DNA of 64,000 nt from Acanthosepion pharaonis (lineage: Eukaryota > Mollusca > Cephalopoda > Sepiida > Sepiidae), in NCBI GenBank assembly GCA_903632075.3, contig CAHIKZ030001202.1, forward strand, positions 843,501 to 907,500, written 5' to 3'. Positions 57,406 through 64,000 of this stretch are shown here, in pieces. Position numbers and translations under genes: made by a program. Below the pieces are notes generated by a model, which did not search any database, had not been told where the DNA came from, and worked only from the letters and a program-made list of their open reading frames with translations. Each line of letters starts with the position of its first letter. The stretch's first letter is position 1.

Positions 57406-57963
57406 ACTCTGAATGTTTTTAAAGTTATTTTTTATTTTATTTTTTATAGATGCGAAAAAATATAGCTTCTACTCGATGATAGGAGATTCTTATTGTATGA
57501 AATTTTACTTCAGTTTTTCTCTTTAATGATATAAATTTTATGAAAATGAATTAAATCTTCACATATATTTAAAAATTTTCTTTGTCAATTGGTGTTATTT
57601 TTTTTTCGATAAACTCGTGACAGTTACTGTTTCGTCCCACATATTGTCGAGTGATATAAACGCATTGTTGCGGACAATCGCAAGTGTTGTCGAAACCGGA
57701 CTTCCGTCGAGGGCCTGTTGCCGTTGTAAAGCTTCTTACATTCGTTGGTCACTGATTTTTGTCAACAGTGCGGCTTTGTCATCCCCTCTGGTCAGATCAG
57801 TCGGACTCTTGCACAGTACGGCAAAAAGGCCGCTGTTGCTAGTTTCCTCACAGTCCAAGACTAATTTCAACTCACCCAAGATTTTATTCCTTTTGTTGAA
57901 GGAAAAAGAGGCGATTTTTTAATTTTATATTCTCGATACTTGTGGTGTGTCTTTATTTTGTAG
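57406..57963 (+). promoter_or_regulatory. Unique, GC-balanced stretch before a candidate first coding exon
   Basis: From about 57617 the composition becomes markedly less AT-rich (CGAAACCGGACTTCCGTCGA and similar) and free of repeats. No TATA or CCAAT box stands out. A plus frame of about 100 codons and a minus frame interrupted by one stop are both present, without recognised motifs. It could be a 5' UTR or promoter of the gene whose signal-peptide exon follows, or an unrecognised exon. Confidence 0.3.
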
Positions 57964-58063
57964 AGATTTAAGGACTTTTTTTCAAAAGTACTCGAAATGT
58001 GGATGATGTCCTCTTTGGGTTTTGAGTTGGCCACAGTCGTCTTATTCCTTTCCATTCATCAAG
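57964..58063 (+). CDS. Candidate first coding exon encoding a signal peptide
   Basis: The acceptor TTTATTTTGTAG ends at 57963 and the donor CAAG|GTAAGT starts at 58064, giving a 100-nt exon. After 33 nt of leader, ATG at 57997 (G at -3, a favourable context) opens 22 codons plus one base. The peptide is MWMMSSLGFE followed by the hydrophobic LATVVLFLSIHQ, a plausible cleavable signal peptide. Ending in phase 1 is the classic arrangement for signal-peptide exons of secreted proteins and receptors. No downstream exon is recognised to 64000, so the family is unknown. A chance ORF remains possible. Confidence 0.4.
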
Positions 58064-58120
58064 GTAAGTCTCTAATATTTGCAGACATTTTTGTCACGTT
58101 GTGTTTAGACCGGTTTTTAC

Positions 58121-58195
<75 letters not shown>
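58121..58195. repeat. (TCTA)n microsatellite
   Basis: About 75 bp of perfect CTAT units. Confidence 0.98.
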
Positions 58196-58196
58196 C

Positions 58197-58675
58197 AGTG
58201 TATGCCAAAAAATGTATACATATTTTGAAGCATTCTCAGTAAATAATTCAAGCAACTAGAATCAACTGTATTTAATTGAAATAATGCATATGAAGAGATT
58301 ATTTATTATAAAATGTATGTACTTAAGATTTTTTCATCGCATTTTTTCAAATTGATGTCCGTTATGTTCCAGACATTCCTGACAATGCGATGCAATGGAA
58401 TCACAAGCAGCAATTAACATTTCGATGGGTTTCTTGCTCTCCTGTGACAACTTTCCATCACTTTTTCTTGCTTCACATGGTTAGGTTTAGGGCGAGGGCA
58501 GTATCTTGTGCACGCCGTGTACAACACCATCAGCTTCAAACTTGTTTCTGATTCATGTGATTGTACGCCGCGTGGATGGATCTGAATGAAAATCTCTTCG
58601 ATACCCACTGACAAATCGACCATGGTGAAATTCAAACACGGGTCTCGTGGTCAGAAATTGAACGTTCTAACTTCA
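58197..58675 (-). mobile_element. IS630/Tc1-mariner type transposon fragment, copy 1
   Basis: The left end (GTGTATGCCAAAAAATGTAT, ACATATTTTGAAGCA) and the next 200 bp match copy 2 at 58905 (shared CAAGCAACTAGAATCAACTG, TTTCAAATTGATGTCCGTTA, CAATGGAATCACAAGCAGCA). The minus frame 58635-58414 has no intact transposase motif. Confidence 0.6.
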
Positions 58676-58905
58676 ACTATAAATATAATATAATATAATT
58701 ATAATATAATGTAATATAATATAATTATAATATATAATATATCATATAATATAATTATAATATATAATATAATTTAATTATAATATAATATAATTATAAT
58801 AAAATATAATTATAATATGATATAATAATATAATATAATATAAATATAATATTATAATATAATATAATATAATATAAATATAATATGATATAATTATAAT
58901 ATGGT
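58676..58905. repeat. ATATAATATAATTATA-type simple satellite
   Basis: About 230 bp composed almost only of ATAAT/ATATA units, separating the two copies of the transposon fragment. Confidence 0.95.
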
Positions 58906-59520
58906 AGTATAAAGGGAGTCTCAGAAAGTTGGATACACATTTTGAAGCACTATCAAAAAATAATTCAAGCAACTAGAATCAACTGTATTTAATTGAAATA
59001 ATGCATCTGAAGAGAATATTTCTTATAAATAATTTTAGGATTTTGTGATCACACGTTTTCAAATTGATGTCCGTTAAAATCCAGATATTGTTGACAACAC
59101 GACGCAATGAAATCACAAACAGCAATCAACATTTTCATTGGTATTGGGCTGTATTCTTTCTCCATGGAAAGTTTATTTACAGCGATTATTGCTGGCTTTA
59201 CAGCGTAGACCTTACGTTTTAAATATCCCTACAGGAGAAAATCTAAAGGGTTTAAGTTCGGTGAACGACGAAAAAGTGTGTAAAAGTGGTCTACATCTTT
59301 TGAGATACGTAGTAGTGGGATCCATTTTTTTTTAGGAACGCGTTTTCGCTTCTTTTGGATACCAGAATTATTGTTCATGAAATTAGGAAGCGTTTTTTTT
59401 CTGTATATTTTTTTTTTTTTTGTCGATGGAGATAAAGTCCAATGGTATTTAAGAACTGGTTGTAAGAATTTGGGTATTTTTAATAAGCGTTTTCCGACAA
59501 CCATTAGAAAACCCTTGAAT
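58906..59520 (-). mobile_element. IS630/Tc1-mariner type transposon fragment, copy 2, with transposase C-terminus
   Basis: The minus strand reads FRRSPNLNPLDFLL, a stop, then GYLKRKVYAVKPAIIAVNKL and a CDFIASCCQQYLDFNGHQFE-like end. This is the third catalytic Asp block (SPDLNPLDF) and tail of a mariner-like transposase. The plus end GTCTCAGAAAGTTGGATACA is the terminal repeat. Stops and the poly-T insert at 59409-59422 show it is dead. Confidence 0.75.
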
Positions 59521-59525
59521 CATCA

Positions 59526-59526
<1 letters not shown>

Positions 59527-59578
<52 letters not shown>
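59527..59578. repeat. (TA)n microsatellite
   Basis: A TA run between the transposon fragment and a small MITE. Confidence 0.95.
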
Positions 59579-59579
<1 letters not shown>

Positions 59580-59581
<2 letters not shown>

Positions 59582-59698
59582 GGACATTGAAATCAACACC
59601 CAGAAGCGACAGTCTGTGTTGTGTCATGCTAAACGCAATCGATGGCCAGACGAGTGAGTTTAGCACTGTCGCCTCTAGGTGTTGACTTCATTGTCCAC
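59580..59698. mobile_element. Small MITE with inverted ends
   Basis: The ends GGGGACATTGAAATCAACAC and, inverted, GTGGACAATGAAGTCAACAC continue as CC(C/T)AGA(A/G)GCGACAGT over about 34 nt. The 50-nt core has no coding potential. Confidence 0.75.
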
Positions 59699-59755
59699 TT
59701 TTATGTTTATATACCCCCTTATCCCAGATATTGAACACTTTAACCCAATATCATA

Positions 59756-59759
<4 letters not shown>

Positions 59760-59801
<42 letters not shown>
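59760..59801. repeat. (TA)n microsatellite
   Basis: A TA run just left of the Tc1/mariner-like element, followed by ACACACACATA. Confidence 0.95.
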
Positions 59802-59804
<3 letters not shown>

Positions 59805-60164
59805 ACACACATACCGTGTGTAACAGCAAAATTGTCCGAATCGTGTAACAGCAAAATTGTCCATTTGTTTAAATTAAGCTTTGAACCGTTGTATCATTAA
59901 AGATATCTTGTTGGAATTCTCCGAGGTTTTTCTTACACTATTGGGCTCTACTTTGAGCAATAAAAATGTATAATTACTCTCCAAGCTTAACAGAAGAATC
60001 ATATATATATATATAATCGACTCTCCCGTCGCGTTCGACGTATGAGGGTCAGGCCGATAAGTCCCCAGGAAACCGACATCCCGACACCGGCACATGAGAT
60101 TTGTTTATAGTGGTGAAGGCCTTGTGCAGGACCAGCCACACTTTTTGGAGGGACGAATATAGGA

Positions 60165-60428
60165 GGCACGGTGGAGCAGTGGTTAGCGGCTTGGATTGAG
60201 GAATCGCAGAGCCGAGTTCGAATTCCAGTCAAATCCACTGCATTCACTTACGTGCTAATACCCTTGGGAAAGGTATGTATCCTCTTCATCTCCCTCCAGT
60301 AAAATAGCAGGACAGACTGGGTTCTATAGCCTTGGATGGCAACTGGTCTAGGAGAAGGACAACTCTGAATTCAAGACCTGCGGAGGGTCGTTTGGGAACC
60401 TTGTGGCATGCATTCGGTGCACCAGGTT

Positions 60429-60430
<2 letters not shown>
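60165..60430 (+). mobile_element. tRNA-derived SINE, best-preserved copy
   Basis: The head GGTGGAGCAGTGGTTAGCGG carries an A box and CCGAGTTCGAATTCCAGTC a B box about 45 bp downstream, at tRNA spacing. The body continues ACTTACGTGCTAATACCCTT, GGGAAAGG, AGACTGGGTTCTATAGCCTT, GGATGGCAACTGGTCTAGGA and ends near GTGCACCAGGTTTG(TG)n. The microsatellite at its 3' end is typical of SINE tails. It lies inside the Tc1/mariner-like element, so it is the younger insertion. Confidence 0.8.
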
Positions 60431-60468
<38 letters not shown>

Positions 60469-60469
60469 A
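60431..60469. repeat. (GT)n(TA)n at the SINE 3' end
   Basis: A compound dinucleotide run that serves as the SINE tail. Confidence 0.9.
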
Positions 60470-60474
60470 TCCAG

Positions 60475-60850
60475 GATCATTTTCCAACTTATTCAAGATG
60501 ATCTTCGCTCTTTCTAACCTTCGAACTTTCTGTCTTGGAGTAACAAGGTGTTTCACGTACGATTTCATTTTCAAATCTTTTTTCACTGCTCTTTGGACTG
60601 TCATAGTTGAAACTGCTCTCTCTCTCTCTCTCTCTCTCTCACGTGTCAAACGTCTTATGGATTGAGTTGGATCTTTTCAAATTGATCTCTTTAGCTCTAA
60701 GATGATGATCCCTTTTCCTGCTGTGACCTCCTCATCCAGATTTTTTTTTCTACTGTTCCCTCTTTTTTAAACTTATTCACCGTTTTCTTGATGGTTCTTG
60801 TATAGTCTTTAAAGATGGAAGCCAGAGTATGAAATGTTGGTACCATTACT
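60475..60850 (-). pseudogene. Tc1/mariner transposase N-terminal remnant
   Basis: On the minus strand, DYTRTIKKTVNKFKKEGTVE (helix-turn-helix linker) is followed, after stops and a CT-repeat expansion, by VSTMTVQRAVKKDLKMKSY and a KVRRLERAKIILNKLEN block. The VSxxTVxRxVKxDLxxKSYV motif is the end of the DNA-binding domain of a mariner-like transposase common in marine invertebrates. The DDE domain is absent. Confidence 0.65.
60621..60640. repeat. (CT)n microsatellite
   Basis: A 20-bp CT run within the transposase remnant. Confidence 0.9.
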
Positions 60851-61189
60851 AAAGGCCTGAATGATCTTTTTCATCTCCCCATTACTCAGTTGGGAAGACA
60901 ATAGGGTTGATATAAAACGATTTTAACCTGTTCATTTTCTAACTGAAAGGGCTTTTCAGTGATTCTTACGACAAATGGTGTGAAGATGGCTAAACGTCTT
61001 ATTTGAAAACCTGGAAAAAAGAAACTCAATTAGTTTAGTGCTTTTTGTTTTATATATTGAACATTTTGCGGGATGGACAATTATGTTGTTACACGATTTG
61101 GACGATTTTGCTGTAACACCCGGTAATGATTTATTGATACAAGTCCTACTAATTAACCCATAACTAGGGAGATAACAAGTAGGTTCATT

Positions 61190-61430
61190 CTTTCCTAAGT
61201 TGCTCTTGTCTTCAACATTGTCCTGTGAGTGTTAAATTTTCCGAACCCACTCAAGCTCACTAAGTATGTTATACGTTGTTTTCTTCTTTCTCTCTTTCCT
61301 TCAATCTGTTCTGTGAGTATCAAATTTTCCAAACCCTCTTTCCTCATTATGTGCCTTAAGAAATTACAACTATTTCTTTCTGATATTGAGCAGTATTTGA
61401 AAATATCTGCTTTACTTTTAAATCTCAAAT
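61190..61430 (-). mobile_element. RTE-like LINE fragment (C-terminal region)
   Basis: The minus frame 61428-61195 reads KADIFKYCSISERNSCNFLR, HIMRKEGLENLILTEQIEGK and RERRKQRITYLVSLSGF, the conserved 'NFLGHxxRKEGLExLxLTGxIEGKRxRGRQR' segment just before the end of RTE-like LINE proteins. Part of the upstream coding segment (61384-61433) is repeated inverted at 61590-61641. Confidence 0.65.
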
Positions 61431-61641
61431 TTGTATATATATATACTATATATTATTATAAGTATAATTGTCTTTTTTGGTTCCATCTGTTAAAACATTT
61501 ACCTCTACAAAACTCTGAGTTGGTGATAAGTATTTGAACTTTTTATTTATTCTCTCCCCCCTCTCTCTCTCTCTATCTATCTATATATAAATTTAAGATT
61601 TAAAAGTAAAGAAGATATTTTCATATACTGCTCAATATTAA
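61384..61641. repeat. Inverted repeat of about 48 bp
   Basis: TATTGAGCAGTATTTGAAAA and TACTTTTAAATCTCAAATTT (61384-61433) appear inverted as AAATTTAAGATTTAAAAGTA and TTTTCATATACTGCTCAATA (61590-61641), with about 155 bp between. Confidence 0.75.
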
Positions 61642-61936
61642 AAATAGAACATTGATAATATTTTTATACACAGAAGAATTACATTTTCACTGTATACATA
61701 TGCTATATATATATATATATAATATATATATATTATATAATATTTTATACACAGATGTTTAATTATATTACAAGTATTTCAAACTGTTTATGATAAACAG
61801 TCCATATCTGAATCCTTATATATATATAACAACGTTATATATATATATATATATATACGTATTAATTCGAACGCCGGACAAGAGATTCATGGAAGACAAG
61901 TTTATAAGCAGTAAATTCGACCTTGTCTACCGAAAA

Positions 61937-62004
61937 GTTCTTTTAGCCTGTTTAACGTCAGCGTATATGACGGTTTATAGGAGGTTCGAATCCTGTCAAA
62001 GAAC
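61937..62004 (+). other. tRNA-like sequence, copy 1 (68 nt)
   Basis: A perfect 7-bp acceptor-like stem (GTTCTTT with AAAGAAC) encloses a T-arm with a consensus B box (AGGTTCGAATCCT). The D-arm is weak (CTG/CAG) and the anticodon arm could be a 4-bp TATA/TATA stem. It is short for a nuclear tRNA and I cannot assign an anticodon; a SINE head or degenerate tRNA is more likely than a working gene. Confidence 0.45.
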
Positions 62005-62293
62005 GAATATTTTTATCAAATTCTCGGACATTCAGGCCGGTAAATGATAAACAGTTTATTAAACAGAGCATTTACCGGCCTGAATGTCCGAGAAATTTGC
62101 TTAAATACTTGTATCTATAAATAACAACGTTAAACATAAAAATGTCTTTAATAAATAAATTGTCGGACCTTGTCCATTTCTTAATATATGACGTCATTTG
62201 TTTACATTCGATACGCCGGAGCAGTTATGAATGTACGAGATTCATGGAAGATTGAAGTTTATAAGCAGTAAATTCGACCTTGTCTACCGAAAG

Positions 62294-62343
62294 GTTCTTT
62301 GTGGCCGAGACGGTTAATGCAGGTTCGAATCCTGTCAAAGAAC
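62294..62343 (+). other. tRNA-like sequence, copy 2 (50 nt, anticodon arm missing)
   Basis: The same acceptor-like stem (GTTCTTT/AAAGAAC), a better D-arm/A-box (GTGGCCGAGACGGTTAA, as in Leu/Ser tRNAs) and a perfect T-arm (CAGG/CCTG around TTCGAAT). The region that should hold the anticodon arm is gone, so it cannot act as a tRNA. Confidence 0.55.
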
Positions 62344-62559
62344 GAATATTTTGTATGAAAATTTCTCGGACATTCAGGCCGGTAAATGTTATTTAATACT
62401 GTTTATCATAAACAGAGCATTTGCTTAAATACTTGTATCTATAAATAACAACGTTAAATATAAAAATGTCTTTAATGAATATATATATATATATATATTC
62501 AGTTCGCAATTACTTTCGGTAAAACATTCATCATCTTCAGGCATATATATATATATATA

Positions 62560-62945
62560 TATAATATAGGCTTAATACAAATATAAAATTTGTCACTTGT
62601 CTGATTGATGCTATATTCACCACCTCAACTCTAGAGTTTCGTAGACGGACCTTTTAGTAATCGTTCTGTCCAATCTTCAGGAGATATCAGCAATTGACTG
62701 CTTATTTTTTCATTTTTGTTAATTTTATATTAATTTATGCATTATTGTTGTAAAGTTGATTTCTTCATTGTGTTTTTATGCGCGCATGTACGCGTTTGTA
62801 TGTGGGTATAATATATGTATATATATATAATTTTTCACTTCGTTGATTGATATTATATTCAACACTTCGATTCTAGAGTTTCGTAGAGGAACATTTTTAT
62901 AGTTGTTCAATCCACTCGTCAGGAGGTTTCAACCGTCTTTCAGAG
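62560..62945. repeat. Direct repeat pair around (TA)n tracts
   Basis: GTCTGATTGATGCTATATTC..TCTAGAGTTTCGTAGA..TCTTCAGGAG (62600-62690) is repeated as GTTGATTGATATTATATTC..TCTAGAGTTTCGTAGA..CGTCAGGAGG (62838-62932). It is a dispersed repeat of unknown class. Confidence 0.6.
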
Positions 62946-63126
62946 TGTTTGAGTGTCAATCTGAGTACAGTGCAGAGGATTTGGAAAGAGTTGGATGAGT
63001 CAAATGGTGATTACGAATGTGTTTTTCGCTATCTTTATAATAAGATTGATGTAATTAATTAATGCGCTAGTTATTAGTATTAGGCTAATCTTTTTCTCTT
63101 TGTGTGGTTGTGTGTGTGTGCACGTG

Positions 63127-63128
63127 TC

Positions 63129-63160
<32 letters not shown>
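63127..63160. repeat. (GT)n microsatellite
   Basis: A GT run, preceded by a broken GT stretch from about 63103. Confidence 0.95.
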
Positions 63161-63162
<2 letters not shown>

Positions 63163-63680
63163 CCTCCTTTTCAAACGCTTGCTTAAACCTATTCAAATTT
63201 ATGAAAAAGCGACATTTATGAAAGTTGTCTCGTTATCTGAAAGATCTGGACCCGTACACGGCTATTCTCCGAGTTTCAAAATTAATTTAAACCAAATGGG
63301 ATCTTTATGTAGTAAAGTTTGCTTCGCTCAGTCTAATGTAATGTTTCTCAATCGGTATGCCCGGTTGAACTAATGTGCCGTGAAAGGTAACCAGATACGC
63401 CTCAATTAAAATAAAAGAGTAATTTATGAATTAATTTTTATATCCAAAATTTCTTTTTAAAACGCTAGAGACAGCAAACTTATGGCTTCCGTGTCTAAGT
63501 CAAGCCTTTGGCATTTGATATTTCAAAGTCGGTGCTAAATTCCTTAATCGTTAAAAAGGAGTGGATAATCCTTTCCATTTTGTCCCCCTCAAGAGATTTA
63601 AATCAGTCATTATCAGCCTCTCTAAAAAAAAGTAGCAGATTATTCATAAATCCCTTTAAATGAAATCTGTACTGCTAACC
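63161..63680. other. Unclassified non-coding DNA
   Basis: An 89-codon plus frame (63104-63373) begins within the GT repeat; I see no recognisable motif or splice context that would make it an exon. Confidence 0.3.
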
Positions 63681-63755
63681 AAACGGATATGGTCACAGGA
63701 ACCGGTGGCGCCAATTCCTGTTCAAATTCCAGGTTAGTCTGTTAGCGGAAAACCA

Positions 63756-63989
63756 CTATACTATATTTTCGGAAAACGACTTCAATAATTTTCCCAAGAA
63801 TTTATCACATTTAATAGATGAAAAAAAGGGAATCTGTGGAGAGCCATAATCATCTATATCCTGAAGTCTATTATATCGTGTAATGTTTACATCCCACCAT
63901 GAATGTTCTGTGAAATAATCCATATTTTTAAACATTTCTTTTACGTGCCATCTTCGTTCAGAGACGTGCAAGATCATGGCTCTCCACAA
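63756..63989 (-). mobile_element. RTE-like LINE C-terminal fragment
   Basis: The minus frame starts with LWRAMILHVSERRWHVKEMF and continues HSWWDVNITRYNRLQDIDDY. The opening LWRAMI block matches the LINE tail motif at 27640. The following residues are not recognised and may be the LINE's 3' region read in frame. A B-box-like TGTTCAAATTCCAGG at about 63720 suggests a SINE scrap beside it. Confidence 0.45.
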
Positions 63990-64000
63990 CTTCCTAGCCC

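Larger units (their letters stand above)
59814..61123 (-). mobile_element. Tc1/mariner-like element with 50-bp terminal inverted repeats and a nested SINE
   Basis: Left end CCGTGTGTAACAGCAAAATT; right end, inverted, CCGGGTGTTACAGCAAAATC. The similarity extends about 50 bp through an internal subrepeat (GTGTAACA..AATTGTCC), and the element is bounded by TA on both sides (59812-59813, 61124-61125). Inside are a minus-strand transposase N-terminal remnant (60475-60850), a SINE (60165-60430) and GT/TA and CT microsatellites. At 1.3 kb, including the SINE, most of the transposase gene is lost. Confidence 0.8.
61862..62475 (+). repeat. Tandemly duplicated unit containing a tRNA-like core
   Basis: Two copies, offset by about 357 bp, share GAGATTCATGGAAGA, AGTTTATAAGCAGTAAATTC, GACCTTGTCTACCGAAA, a tRNA-like core, TCTCGGACATTCAGGCCGGT and TATAAATAACAACGTTAAA. 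Between them is a near-perfect 24-bp palindrome (62023-62046 with 62069-62092, CTCGGACATTCAGGCC). Confidence 0.8.

Noticed and set aside
57617..57922. 101-codon plus frame and a largely open minus frame in the GC-balanced stretch
   Set aside because: Both strands are open over the same bases, as expected from reduced stop frequency at higher GC; no motif recognised. A CDCPQQC string in a third frame recalls Cys-rich channel domains but has no context.
63104..63373. 89-codon plus frame
   Set aside because: It starts inside a GT repeat and has no recognisable motif or splice context.
1..64000. CRISPR arrays, bacterial operons, phage or plasmid features
   Set aside because: None are present. 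The tandem repeats lack the repeat-spacer pattern, and splice sites, SINEs and LINEs show animal DNA.

Overview
This window looks like AT-rich, repeat-packed nuclear DNA of an invertebrate animal. A cephalopod mollusc (octopus or squid) is the best guess. The grounds are low gene density, long poly-T tracts, many (TA)n, (CT)n and (TCTA)n microsatellites, and several families of tRNA-headed SINEs mixed with decayed LINEs, Helitrons and mariner/Tc1 elements. The species call is inference; no diagnostic organelle or rRNA gene is present.

One protein-coding gene is clearly supported: the 3' end of a plus-strand gene whose product matches protein Kintoun (DNAAF2), a cytoplasmic dynein-arm assembly factor. 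A 156-nt internal exon (44246-44401, donor GTAAGT) joins in phase to a 1,443-nt terminal exon (48035-49477, acceptor TTGCAG) that ends in the family's conserved C-terminus. No large PIH-domain exon occurs upstream in the window, so the 5' part of the gene should lie to the left of base 1, which implies an intron of more than 44 kb.

Two other places look like gene starts. At 22.4-22.9 kb a GC-richer island has an inverted CCAAT box, a TATA box, a pyrimidine-rich putative start region and a GTAAGC donor, as expected of a promoter with a non-coding first exon. At 57964-58063 a 100-nt stretch with a good acceptor and a GTAAGT donor encodes an ATG plus a hydrophobic signal-peptide-like segment in phase 1, as in first coding exons of secreted or membrane proteins. 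Both point rightward on the plus strand; neither has a recognised downstream partner here.

Layout: 0-7 kb, a mariner relic and LINE fragments. 7-11.7 kb, foldbacks, a GC-richer unclassified block and a degenerate tandem array. 11.9-14.8 kb, SINEs, a 27-bp tandem repeat and a Helitron. 15-17.3 kb, a LINE with a recognisable reverse transcriptase segment. 17.3-28 kb, mostly AT-rich unique or poly-T DNA around the promoter-like island. 28-36 kb, two copies of an AT-rich dispersed repeat (one split by a Helitron), another Helitron, a hAT-like MITE with target-site duplication, a second mariner and a 48-bp satellite. 36-44 kb, foldbacks, a Helitron and LINE pieces. 44-50 kb, the Kintoun exons. 50-55 kb, SINEs (one beside a 5S-rRNA-like segment) and LINE 3' ends. 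55.7-64 kb, a LINE-encoded zinc-finger relic, a foldback, a SINE-tail satellite with a two-unit higher-order structure, the signal-peptide exon, IS630/Tc1-type transposon remains and a duplicated tRNA-like unit.

There is no operon-like organisation. Apart from the gene pieces, the window is best read as an archive of mobile elements, several nested in one another, with SINE tails and minisatellites that have expanded locally.
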